Shown here in pieces: positions 14,340 to 21,630 of a DNA stretch of 26,791 nucleotides; positions within the stretch are counted from its first letter, which is position 1; every line of letters begins with the position of its first letter. Both the position numbers and the translations under genes were made by a program. The notes beneath the pieces are model-generated. The model searched no databases, was not told the DNA's origin, and saw nothing but the letters and a program-made list of their open reading frames with translations. Origin of the DNA: DASZTU01 sp035493835 (lineage in GTDB: Bacteria > Pseudomonadota > Alphaproteobacteria > Rhizobiales > Devosiaceae); the NCBI GenBank assembly GCA_035493835.1, contig DATJHO010000149.1, forward strand, positions 1 through 26,791, in the 5' to 3' direction.

Positions 14340-15433
14340 TCGGCCGCCTCCTTGTTCTGGCTCGCCTCGAACTCGGCGCGCATGCTGCGCAGGATCTGAA
14401 GATCGCCCTGGAAATCGACATAGTGCGGCAGCTTGAGGTGGGAGACGAACCCGCCGGCCTCGACGCTGTCGGTGTGGTAGAGGACGAATTCCTCGTCCTG
14501 GGCGGGATAGCGGGCCATCTCGCCGAGCTCGCGGCCGCGCAGCGCCCGATCAACCAGCGACATGGCCATGGCCTTGCGCTCGCTCTTGCCCAGCGCCAGC
14601 CCATAACCGCGGGTGAACCGCGCCGGCTCGGTCTTGGAGCCGCTGAACTGGTTGATCATCTGGCATTCGGTGACGTTGATGTCGCCGATCTCGATGGCAA
14701 AACCGAGCTCTTCCGGCACGAACTCGACCGGCACGTCACCCATGCGGATTTCGCCGACATAGGGGTGGGCGCCGCCATAGCCGCGCATGGTCGAATAGGC
14801 CATGGAGACAAGGAAGCCTTCGTCGCCGCGAGCGAGGTTCTGCAGCCGCTGGTCGCGGCCCGCCGGGAAGGCCATGGGCTGGCGGGTGAGGTCGTAGACC
14901 GGCTCGCCTTCGCGGACCGGAATCTCCCGCTCCATGAAATCTTCCTCGCCAACGATGTCGGTGACGCGCGGCATGGCGGCATCGAGCGGCTCGACGCCAA
15001 TGTCGGCCTCTGGGGCCGGCCCATCCGTCTCGCTCAGCTCGAAATCGAGCAGGCGGTGGGTGTAGTCGTAGGTCGGCCCAAGCACCTGGCCGCCGGGAAG
15101 GTCCTTGAACGCTGCCGAGATGCGGCGGCGGATATCCATCCGGGCGGTGTCGATCGCGTCGGTGATGCCGAGGCGCGGCAGCGTGGTGCGGAAGGCGCGG
15201 AGCAGGAACACGGCCTCGGTGACGTCGCCCTGGGCCTGCTTAAGCGCCAGCGCCGCCAGCTCGCGGTCATAGAGCGAGCCTTCGGTCATGACGCGGTCGA
15301 TGGCGAGGCCGAACTGGCTCGTGATCTGGCCGAGCGTCAGCTCCGGCTCGGACGTGTCGCCACGCCGTTCCTCGGCGATCAGCTTGTGGGAGTTGAGGAT
15401 GGCGCGTTCGCCGCCTTTGACTGCTACATACAT
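14336..15433 (-). CDS. phnI: C-P lyase core subunit PhnI (phosphonate nucleosidase)
   Basis: PhnI displaces adenine from ATP with the phosphonate to make ribose 1-phosphonate 5-triphosphate, in the PhnG2H2I2J2 core complex. The 365-residue product opens with the family start MYVAVKGGERAI and continues with LITSQFGLAIDRVMTEGSLYD-like helices, LPGGQVLGPTYDYTHRLLDFEL and DVPVEFVPEELGFAIEIGDI, then ECQMINQFSG. The length is close to E. coli PhnI. The C-terminal part (DFQGDLQILRSMRAEF) is typical. The start follows the phnH stop by four bases and the end overlaps phnJ by four. Confidence 0.95.
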   Translation of the reverse strand: MYVAVKGGERAILNSHKLIAEERRGDTSEPELTLGQITSQFGLAIDRVMTEGSLYDRELAALALKQAQGDVTEAVFLLRAFRTTLPRLGITDAIDTARMDIRRRISAAFKDLPGGQVLGPTYDYTHRLLDFELSETDGPAPEADIGVEPLDAAMPRVTDIVGEEDFMEREIPVREGEPVYDLTRQPMAFPAGRDQRLQNLARGDEGFLVSMAYSTMRGYGGAHPYVGEIRMGDVPVEFVPEELGFAIEIGDINVTECQMINQFSGSKTEPARFTRGYGLALGKSERKAMAMSLVDRALRGRELGEMARYPAQDEEFVLYHTDSVEAGGFVSHLKLPHYVDFQGDLQILRSMRAEFEASQNKEAAE

Positions 15434-15437
15434 TTTC

Positions 15438-16040
15438 TCACTCCTCGACTTTCACCCCGCGCGGCAATCCGATGATTTCGGAGCCAGCGGAGAAGATCAC
15501 GTCGACCCCCATCGGGTAGAGGCCGTGGTTGTCGTCCCACTCCCGCCAGAACAGCTCAGGCAAACCGGCGATGTGCACGGTTGTCTCGCCGTCGATTCCC
15601 GGACCGGTCCAGCGCGTGGCGGGACCCTCGGTGAGCGATGGCACCTGGATGATCAGAGTGCAGGAGGTTTCGGGATACTTGTCCTCGCCGGCGAAAAAGG
15701 CCGCGAGCGAGGGCATTTCGGACGGGCGGGTGACGATGGCGAAGCGCGCTTCGTCCTTGGCCTTGCTCAGCGGGGCGCTGGCATGGAAGCGGATATAATT
15801 GGCGGCCGCCGAGTCATGCTCGACGTCGAGCCAGACGGGCGTCTCGAAATCGAGCAGGGTCAGGATCGCGGCCGTGGTCGCGGTATTCAGTGGCGCGGGC
15901 ACGTCGGAAAGCCGGTCCAGCGTCTCGGTGCGGCCCGCATAGGCCAGCGCGTCGAGGATGCGGCGGAAGCTCGCCTGGCTGTCGAAGATGGGCTGGGCAA
16001 ACGCCGGCTTCAGGTCGGTGGTATTGATCGCAACGCTCAT
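15438..16040 (-). CDS. phnH: C-P lyase core subunit PhnH
   Basis: Structural subunit of the PhnGHIJ core; in E. coli it has a PLP-transferase-like fold without cofactor. The 200-residue product carries the family features QPIFDSQASFRRILDALAYAGR near the N-terminus, TAAILTLLDFETPVWLD, and the C-terminal segment FWREWDDNHGLYPMGVDVIF followed by EIIGLPRGVKV. It starts in an ATGA overlap with phnG and ends four bases before phnI, so core subunits G, H, I and J are translated as a coupled set. Confidence 0.94.
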   Translation of the reverse strand: MSVAINTTDLKPAFAQPIFDSQASFRRILDALAYAGRTETLDRLSDVPAPLNTATTAAILTLLDFETPVWLDVEHDSAAANYIRFHASAPLSKAKDEARFAIVTRPSEMPSLAAFFAGEDKYPETSCTLIIQVPSLTEGPATRWTGPGIDGETTVHIAGLPELFWREWDDNHGLYPMGVDVIFSAGSEIIGLPRGVKVEE

Positions 16041-16540
16041 TTGGGCGCTCCCTTCCGGCTCTCCTGCCGCACCATGGTGAAGAACTCGACCTTGGTGGCC
16101 GCGGCCTTGAGGCTCTTCTGCCGGCGCCGTTCAGCCTGTGCCGCGTGCAGCGGATCGATGACGCTGCGGGCGATCGCGGCTCGGTGCTCAGGGCGCTGCA
16201 TGAGCGCGTCGAACACTGCCGCAAGCTCGGCCTGGCGCTCGTCGCGCCCCTGCACGAAGGCATAACCGGTGGTGCCGTCGGCGAGGCGCAGGGCGCAGCG
16301 CGTCATGGTCATTTCGGTCATGTTGAAGAGGTCGCCCGTGCCGCCGGCGCGGGCCCGCACCATCACGAGGCCGACTTCGGGCTCGCGCAGCCACACATAG
16401 GCCGGATGATCGTCGATGCTGCTCCAGGCCCGCTCCAGCTCGTTGCTGGTGGCGCGCGCCAGGATGCCCATCCAGCGCTTGCGGTCCGCGTTCTGGTCGC
16501 GGGCCTCCGCATTCAATTCAGTCACATTGCCTTCTGCCAT
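16037..16540 (-). CDS. phnG: C-P lyase core subunit PhnG
   Basis: First gene of the C-P lyase operon; PhnG pairs with PhnI in the core complex. I start it at the ATG at 16540 because GGGAG (16550-16546) lies five bases before it; the longer frame from 16588 adds a basic leader with no site. The 167-residue product has RKRWMGILARATSNELERAW, PEVGLVMVRARAGGTGDLFNMTEM, TRCALRL and GYAFVQGRDERQAELAAVFDAL, all typical of PhnG. The 240-base region between this gene and the divergent phnF carries the likely operators. Confidence 0.93.
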   Translation of the reverse strand: MAEGNVTELNAEARDQNADRKRWMGILARATSNELERAWSSIDDHPAYVWLREPEVGLVMVRARAGGTGDLFNMTEMTMTRCALRLADGTTGYAFVQGRDERQAELAAVFDALMQRPEHRAAIARSVIDPLHAAQAERRRQKSLKAAATKVEFFTMVRQESRKGAPK

Positions 16541-16627
16541 ATCAACTCCCGGCATCCGCTTCTTCCGACCCGTCGCGGCGAGGACCAAGGGACAAGGAAT
16601 GGTCTCCGACTGGCGACAGAAAATCGT

Positions 16628-16648
16628 GGTGAAACAAGGCGTTTCACC
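16628..16648. promoter_or_regulatory. Dyad GGTGAAAC-N5-GTTTCACC between phnG and phnF
   Basis: GGTGAAAC (16628-16635) and GTTTCACC (16641-16648) are perfect inverted copies around AAGGC, a 21-base dyad of ordinary operator size. It lies four bases from the larger dyad at 16652-16689 but has a different sequence, so it may be a site for a second regulator or another half-site arrangement for PhnF. The symmetry is certain; the protein is unknown. Confidence 0.5.
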
Positions 16649-16651
16649 GCT

Positions 16652-16689
16652 TAAAGGTCCGTACCTTCTTTTTGCAGTACGGACCTTTA
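16652..16689. promoter_or_regulatory. Twin inverted operator, candidate PhnF site
   Basis: TAAAGGTCCGTAC (16652-16664) and GTACGGACCTTTA (16677-16689) are perfect 13-base inverted copies 12 bases apart. Each arm is also the core of its own small palindrome: AAGGTccgtACCTT at 16654-16667 is perfect, and its mirror at 16676-16687 has one mismatch. The centres are 20 bases apart, about two turns of DNA. The core GGT-N4-ACC matches the pattern of the mycobacterial PhnF operator TGGTATAGACCA. The site sits between phnF and phnG, so PhnF probably controls both itself and the C-P lyase operon. Confidence 0.65.
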
Positions 16690-16716
16690 CAGGTGCGATG
16701 TTTCAGCCTTATGACG
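16684..16716 (-). promoter_or_regulatory. Candidate PhoB-box promoter of phnG-M
   Basis: On the minus strand, CGTCATAAGGC (16716-16706) is followed directly by TGAAACATCGC (16705-16695), two 11-base units resembling TGTCAT/C direct repeats (five of six and four of six matches). Sixteen bases after the second unit starts, a weak -10-like TAAAGG (16689-16684) overlaps the twin operator. The layout repeats that seen before phnC. On the plus strand, TTTACA-N18-TATGAC (16686-16715) in the same DNA could serve phnF. Both are weak matches. Confidence 0.3.
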
Positions 16717-16781
16717 ACTCATAGCGGTCGGAAGTGCGGGTTGCGTCCCGGCCCGGCGGCGGATGAGCGAGGTTCGGAAAA

Positions 16782-17528
16782 ATGGCTTCAATTGGAGAAT
16801 CCCACATCTCCGGGGGCGCCGGTCATGAACGCGGCCGGCTTTGGCGCGGCGTTGCGGCAGCGCTCCGGGAGGACATCCGCAGCGGCAAGCTCATGGTCGG
16901 CATGCAGTTGATGACCGAGCTCGACATGGCGAGCCATTTCGGCGTCAGCCGCTTCACCGTCCGCCGCGCCCTTGCCGAACTGGAGAAGGAAGGCCTGGTC
17001 CGGATCGAGCATGGGCGGGGCCTCTTCGTTGCCGAAGACGCGATTCCCTATGCGCTCGGCGAGCGGACGCGCTGGAGCGAGAACATGAACAGCGCCGGCC
17101 TTGACAGCCAGCGCCGCATCCTTTCGAGCACGATCGAGGAGGCCGATGCCCAGACGCAGCGGGCGCTCGAACTGCCGCCCGGCGCCGAGGTGGTGGTGGT
17201 TGATTCGATGGGCGATGTCAGCGGCAGGCCGTTGAGCATGGGACGCGGATGTTTCCCCGCCGACCGGTTCCAGGGCATCGACGATCTGTTGCGCAAGAAT
17301 CCCTCGCGAACCGCTGCCTACCGGGCTTTCGGCATCACCGACTACAAGCGCAAGAGCACGCGCATCATCGCCCGCCTGCCCAATGTCAGGGAAGCCAAGA
17401 CGTTGAAGCTGCCCAAGACCCGTCCGGTATTCGAAATCCACAAGATCGACGTCGATCTGAACGGCCGGCCGATCTCGTTCGGCATCTCCTGCGTCTCCAG
17501 CGACCGGGTGCAACTGATCATCGAGTAG
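16782..17528 (+). CDS. phnF: GntR/UTRA-family regulator PhnF
   Basis: Predicted repressor of phosphonate genes. The 248-residue protein has an N-terminal GntR winged helix (about 18-85: LWRGVAAALREDIRSG, MASHFGVSRFTVRRALAELEKEGLV, HGRGLFV) and a UTRA effector domain (about 100-245, with RILSSTIEEA, ALELPPGAEVVVVDSMGDVSGRPLS and RPISFGISCVSSDRVQL), the layout of the HutC subfamily. Divergence from phnG and the twin dyad between them identify it as PhnF. The start has a modest GAGG site eight bases upstream. The effector is unknown, but is expected to be phosphate, a phosphonate or a pathway intermediate. Confidence 0.9.
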   Translation: MASIGESHISGGAGHERGRLWRGVAAALREDIRSGKLMVGMQLMTELDMASHFGVSRFTVRRALAELEKEGLVRIEHGRGLFVAEDAIPYALGERTRWSENMNSAGLDSQRRILSSTIEEADAQTQRALELPPGAEVVVVDSMGDVSGRPLSMGRGCFPADRFQGIDDLLRKNPSRTAAYRAFGITDYKRKSTRIIARLPNVREAKTLKLPKTRPVFEIHKIDVDLNGRPISFGISCVSSDRVQLIIE

Positions 17529-17573
17529 GTGTCACCCCTCGACGGCGGCAGGCTTTCCGCCTAGCAGTGGGTC

Positions 17574-19364
17574 ATGCTTGAGTCGCCGCGGTTTTTCCTC
17601 GATGTCGAGCGCTCGGTCAGCGGGCGCGGCTGGGTGGACCGGCTCGACGCCGCCTCGACGCGGATCGCGACCGCGATCAGCCAGCAATCCGAACTGCCGG
17701 AAATCCTCGCCCGCATCCTGGCGGGACGGGGTGTGGGGATCGAGGAGACGGCGAGCTTCCTCAACCCGACCTTGCGCGAACTGATGCCAGATCCCTCGAC
17801 ACTCACCGCCATGGATGCGCTGGCGGAGCGGCTCGCGAAGGCGATCGAAAGCGGGGAGCGCATCGCGCTGTTCGGCGACTATGACGTCGATGGCGCCTGT
17901 TCGTGCGCGCTGATGGCCCGCTATCTGCGCCATTTCGGCCTCGATCCCGAGGTCTATATTCCCGACCGGATCTTTGAAGGCTACGGCCCGAACATTCCGG
18001 CGATCGACCGCCTGATCGACGGCGGCGCGACGCTATTGGTGACCCTCGACTGCGGTACGGCCAGCATGGCGCCGATCGCACATGCCCGGGGGCGTGGAGT
18101 GGACGTGCTGGTCATCGACCACCACCTCGCCGATCACGGGCTGCCCGAGGCCAATGCGGTGGTCAATCCCAACCGGCCCGACGATGTTTCGGGCCTTGGC
18201 TATCTTTGCGCCGCCGGGGTGACGTTCATGGTGCTCGTGGCCGTCAACCGCCTGCTGCGCGGCAACGGCGTTGCCGGCCTGCCGGACCTCATGGCGTTCA
18301 TCGACCTCGCCGCACTCGCGACCATCTGCGACGTGGTGCCGCTAAAGGGCCTCAACCGCGCCTTCGTCATCCGCGGCCTCGAGGTGATGCGGCACGGCAA
18401 GAACCCCGGCATCGCCGCGCTTTCGCTCGCGGCCCGCATCAACGGGCCGATCAATCCCTACCATCTCGGTTTTCTCATCGGCCCCCGGATCAATGCCGGC
18501 GGGCGGATCGGGGATGCGGCGCTGGGCGCGCGGCTGCTGTCGATCGATAGCGAATCGGACGCGATGGTCATTGCCGCCCGGCTCGATGAACTCAATAGCG
18601 AACGTCAGCGCATTGAAGTGGACGCCGTCGAGGAGGCGACCCGGGTCGCGGAGGCCGAGATCGGCGGCGGCGAGGGGCCGCCCGTGCTGGTGCTGGCCTC
18701 GGCTGCCTGGCATGCCGGTGTCGTGGGGCTGGTGGCGGCGCGCCTCCGCGAGCGATTCGAGCGCCCGGCCTTTGCCATCGCGCTCGGGCCCGATGGCGGC
18801 GGCACGGGTTCGGGGCGGTCGCTGCCGGGCGTCGACCTCGGCCGCGCTGTGATCGCGGCGGTGGAAGCGGGCCTGATCGCGCGCGGCGGCGGTCACTCCA
18901 TGGCCGCCGGCGTCACGTTGCGGGCTGGGGAACTCGGTCCCTTCCGCGCCCATTTGATCGAGGCGCTGGCGGAGACCGTCACCGCGGCCCGTGCCATAAC
19001 CTCGCTCAAGATCGATGCGGCATTGACCGCGCGGGGCGCGACCACCGATTTCGTCCGTGATGTCGAGCGCGCCGGGCCGTTCGGGGCCGGCAACCCCACG
19101 CCGCTCTTCGCTTTTCCCGCGCACCGGGCGAAATTTCCGGAAATCGTGGGCGCCGGTGGGCATGTCCGGTTCACGCTGACTTCGCAGGACGGCGCCCGGC
19201 TCAAGGCCATCGCCTTCCGCGCCGCGCAAACGCCGATCGGCGAGGCGCTGCTTTCGGCCGGGGGAGAAAAACCGCTCCATCTTGCCGGCACGCTCGGGCT
19301 CGATCATTGGCAGGGCCGGTCCGAGGTGCAGTTCCGGCTGGCCGATGTCGCCCATCCCGCCTAG
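17574..19364 (+). CDS. recJ: Single-strand DNA 5'-3' exonuclease RecJ
   Basis: Processive 5'-to-3' exonuclease acting in RecF-pathway recombination, mismatch repair and base excision repair. The 596-residue product has the DHH-family motifs: FGDYDVDG (100-107), TLDCGT (157-162), VIDHHLAD with the Asp-His-His triad (182-184), and GPRINAGGRIGDA (about 303-315). The DHHA1 domain carries RGGGHSMAAG, and a C-terminal OB-like region follows (FGAGNPTPLFAFPAHRAK onwards). The length is normal. The start at 17574, 45 bases after phnF, has only a weak site (GTGGG). There is no functional link with the phn genes. Confidence 0.95.
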   Translation: MLESPRFFLDVERSVSGRGWVDRLDAASTRIATAISQQSELPEILARILAGRGVGIEETASFLNPTLRELMPDPSTLTAMDALAERLAKAIESGERIALFGDYDVDGACSCALMARYLRHFGLDPEVYIPDRIFEGYGPNIPAIDRLIDGGATLLVTLDCGTASMAPIAHARGRGVDVLVIDHHLADHGLPEANAVVNPNRPDDVSGLGYLCAAGVTFMVLVAVNRLLRGNGVAGLPDLMAFIDLAALATICDVVPLKGLNRAFVIRGLEVMRHGKNPGIAALSLAARINGPINPYHLGFLIGPRINAGGRIGDAALGARLLSIDSESDAMVIAARLDELNSERQRIEVDAVEEATRVAEAEIGGGEGPPVLVLASAAWHAGVVGLVAARLRERFERPAFAIALGPDGGGTGSGRSLPGVDLGRAVIAAVEAGLIARGGGHSMAAGVTLRAGELGPFRAHLIEALAETVTAARAITSLKIDAALTARGATTDFVRDVERAGPFGAGNPTPLFAFPAHRAKFPEIVGAGGHVRFTLTSQDGARLKAIAFRAAQTPIGEALLSAGGEKPLHLAGTLGLDHWQGRSEVQFRLADVAHPA

Positions 19365-19461
19365 AACCGCGATGTAAACCACTGGTGGACCGACCCAAAC
19401 GGATGCTTGCATATCCGTTAAGGGGAGCTAAATTAATCCTGGCTTCCGCAGGGTGGCCGTC

Positions 19462-19491
19462 TTGACATGCCCGAAAGGCGTGGCCGATACG
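19462..19491 (+). promoter_or_regulatory. Candidate sigma-70-like promoter of cfa
   Basis: TTGACA (19462-19467) is a perfect -35; GATACG (19486-19491) or CGATAC one base earlier serves as -10, at 18 or 17 bases. Transcription would start near 19498, giving a leader of about 44 bases to the cfa ATG at 19542. The surrounding 177-base gap after recJ has no terminator that I can see. The -35 is convincing and the -10 is mediocre; a heat-shock sigma could also use a CTTGAC-type -35. Confidence 0.4.
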
Positions 19492-19541
19492 ATGGCGCGA
19501 AGCCCCGCGAATCTCGATCGGCGCACGGAATAGTTGCATCT

Positions 19542-20777
19542 ATGAGTAAAGCTGCAGTTCAACAGTCGTCCGGCGCTTCTTCGCTGTGGACACATCTGGT
19601 TTCCCGCCTCGTCGAATGGATCGCGCTGCCGCTGATCGGCAAGCCGGCCCATGGTTCGGTGACGGTGGTGATGCCGAACGGCCGGACGCGCACGGTGGGC
19701 AATCCCGCAAGCGGGCTGCACTCGGTGCTGAAGCTCAATAATTTCAGCGTGATCGGCCAGGCGATGCGCCGCGGCACGCTCGGTTTTGCGTCCGCCTATA
19801 TCAATGGCGACATCGAGATTGACGACCTGACGGCGCTGTTCCGCTTCTTCCTCAAGAACCGGTCCATGTTCGACAACGCCAATCCGGGCCTGTTCCGCCG
19901 CGCGGCGCAGGACGTCGCCTACCACCTGTCGCGGGCCAACACCAAGGAAGGCTCCAAGCAGAACATCGCCGAGCACTATGACCTCGGCAACGACTTTTAT
20001 GGCGAGTGGCTCGACTCCTCGATGACCTATTCGTCCGCCGTGTTCCAGTCCGGCGACCAGACGCTGGAGGAGGCGCAGCGGGCCAAGTATCACCTCGTCG
20101 CCGACATGGCCGGGGTGAAGGCCGGCGACAAGGTGCTCGAGATCGGCTGCGGCTGGGGCGGATTTGCGGAAACTGTTGCGCGCGATTACGGCGCCGAGCT
20201 TTACGGCATCACGCTCTCCAAGGAGCAGCTGAAATTCGGCCAGGAGCGGATGAAGCGGCAGGGGCTCGACAACCTCGCAACCCTCCACTTCGAGGATTAT
20301 CGCGATACCCAGGGGGAATTCGACCATATCGGCTCGATCGAAATGATTGAGGCGGTGGGCGAGGAGCATTGGCCGACTTATTTCAAGGCGCTGTTCGACC
20401 GGCTGAAGCCCGGTGGCACGGCCGCGGTCCAGGCGATCACCATCAACGAAGGCGATTTCGACGCGTACCGCCACAACCCCGATTTCATCCAGCGCTACAT
20501 CTTCCCGGGCGGCATGCTGCTGACCAAGACCGCCATGGAAGAGCAGGGCAGGCGCGTCGGGCTCGTCCTCGAAAACGTCGAGAATTTTCGCCTTTCCTAT
20601 GCCAAGACGCTAAATCTCTGGCGCGAGCGCTTCCTCGAACGCTGGGCCGTCATCGCCCCGCTTGGCTATGACGAGGCGTTCCGGCGCAAGTGGGTCTATT
20701 ACCTCAGCTATTGCGAAGCCGGCTTCGCTGAAGGGGCCATCGACGTGGGCGTCTATCAGTACCGCAAGCCGGCCTGA
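19542..20777 (+). CDS. cfa: Cyclopropane-fatty-acyl-phospholipid synthase
   Basis: Adds a methylene bridge from SAM across double bonds of membrane phospholipid acyl chains. The 411-residue product has the N-terminal lipid-interacting domain (1-125), then HYDLGNDFYGEWLDSSMTYS (145-164), SAM motif I LEIGCGWGG (199-207), GSIEMIEAVGEEHW, and the C-terminal RYIFPGGMLLT and WRERFLERW segments typical of Cfa. I start it at the ATG at 19542; an in-frame ATG at 19467 lies within the likely -35 hexamer and would add a poorly conserved leader. The ribosome site is weak (CGGA). Confidence 0.93.
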   Translation: MSKAAVQQSSGASSLWTHLVSRLVEWIALPLIGKPAHGSVTVVMPNGRTRTVGNPASGLHSVLKLNNFSVIGQAMRRGTLGFASAYINGDIEIDDLTALFRFFLKNRSMFDNANPGLFRRAAQDVAYHLSRANTKEGSKQNIAEHYDLGNDFYGEWLDSSMTYSSAVFQSGDQTLEEAQRAKYHLVADMAGVKAGDKVLEIGCGWGGFAETVARDYGAELYGITLSKEQLKFGQERMKRQGLDNLATLHFEDYRDTQGEFDHIGSIEMIEAVGEEHWPTYFKALFDRLKPGGTAAVQAITINEGDFDAYRHNPDFIQRYIFPGGMLLTKTAMEEQGRRVGLVLENVENFRLSYAKTLNLWRERFLERWAVIAPLGYDEAFRRKWVYYLSYCEAGFAEGAIDVGVYQYRKPA

Positions 20778-20790
20778 GGTGGGGGCTGAA

Positions 20791-20850
20791 AGCCCTCATG
20801 GTGAGCCGCCATGGGGAGACCTCGTCCTTCGACAGGCTCAGGATGAGGTC
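20791..20850. repeat. Palindromic repeat CCTCATGGTGAG / CTCGTCCTTCGACAGGCTCA type
   Basis: This unit in the gap after cfa contains GACCTCGTCCT (20818-20828) paired with AGGATGAGGTC (20840-20850), one G-T mismatch, around TCGACAGGCTC, preceded by CCTCATGGTGAG. The motif CTTCGACAGGCTCAGGATGAGG is a very common dispersed palindrome of alphaproteobacteria. A partial unit, CCTCATGGTGAGCCTGTCGA, lies at 20951-20970. Here it could act as the cfa terminator. Confidence 0.7.
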
Positions 20851-20944
20851 TTGGGGGTGGGGCCGTTCGTGGCGCGGCGGTGCTCCATTATTTTGCCCTG
20901 CCTTGAACGCTTCGAAAACCAAGCGCTCTGAAGCACAGCGTCGC

Positions 20945-20980
20945 GAAAGACCTCATGGTGAGCCTGTCGAACCACGAGGG
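20945..20980. repeat. Second partial copy of the same palindromic repeat
   Basis: GACCTCATGGTGAGCCTGTC followed by GAACCACGAGGG matches the repeat family at 20791-20850. It overlaps the 3' end of the minus-strand exonuclease gene, so the last codons of that gene (Arg-Gly-Ser-Thr-Gly-Ser-Pro) and its TGA stop are written in repeat sequence. Confidence 0.65.
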
Positions 20981-21555
20981 CGACCATTACCACTTGCGGC
21001 GTCGCGCTGTGCCTCCACGGCCCGCAGGGCTTCGTCTGTGATTTCGAGCCAGATCCGGCGCTCCTGCTCGGCATCGGCAAGCGCACGATGAGCGATCGGC
21101 CGGCTCTCGGCCGCGGCACGGACCTTTGCGACGATGGCCTTGGCGGTGGCCTCGAGCGCTTCGGGGGCCACTTTGGACGCCAAAGCGGCAAGGGCTGCGT
21201 CGAGTTGCACCTCGTCGGTGTCCTTGAGGCGGAGGGCATGGCGGGGCAGGCCGCCGGCGCGTAATAGAACGCTCAGCCATTTGCCATCCCAGGATGGCGA
21301 ACTCGCATAGAGGTCGTGCCCGCCAAGAACCTCCAGCGCTCGGCTGGCAACGACGGCGACCGGATGCCCCTCCGCCTCCAGCGTCGCGCGGGTAATCCCA
21401 TGAATGGCCTGGGCGCGCTCGCTCCAATCGGTCCATTCCGGCAGCGGCTTCAGCAGATAGCTCTCCGAAAGACCGTCCTCGAACACCCAGGCGACCTCGA
21501 TTGGATAGCTCGCCTTGGCCAGCGAGGAAGCTTCGAAATCGAGAAATGCGCGCAA
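20953..21555 (-). CDS. DEDDh-type 3'-5' exonuclease-like protein
   Basis: Predicted exonuclease of the DnaQ/RNase H-like fold acting on DNA or RNA 3' ends. From the TTG at 21555 it has 200 residues: DFEAS (acidic Asp6, Glu8), SYPIEVAWVFEDG, IHGI (51-54), the SPSWDGKWLSVLL segment with Asp90, and H156-x4-D161 in HRALADAE, giving a complete DEDDh set. The longer ATG start at 21609 adds MHAVATSPILLFHPGFST, which does not fit the family, so the TTG is preferred though not proven. The C-terminus runs into a palindromic repeat, which has probably replaced the original end. Its substrate is unknown. Confidence 0.78.
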   Translation of the reverse strand: MRAFLDFEASSLAKASYPIEVAWVFEDGLSESYLLKPLPEWTDWSERAQAIHGITRATLEAEGHPVAVVASRALEVLGGHDLYASSPSWDGKWLSVLLRAGGLPRHALRLKDTDEVQLDAALAALASKVAPEALEATAKAIVAKVRAAAESRPIAHRALADAEQERRIWLEITDEALRAVEAQRDAASGNGRPRGSTGSP

Positions 21556-21630
21556 AGTCGAAAACCCTGGATGGAATAGCAGGATGGGAGAGGTGGCGAC
21601 GGCATGCAAGGGTTAAGCAGCGCCTCCAGC

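Noticed and set aside
13416..15475. Long plus-strand frames opposite phnJ and phnI
   Set aside because: These mirror the codon structure of conserved C-P lyase genes and show no domain of their own.
19467..19541. Longer N-terminus for cfa from the ATG at 19467
   Set aside because: That ATG lies in the TTGACA hexamer of the likely promoter, and the added residues are Arg-rich and not family-like.
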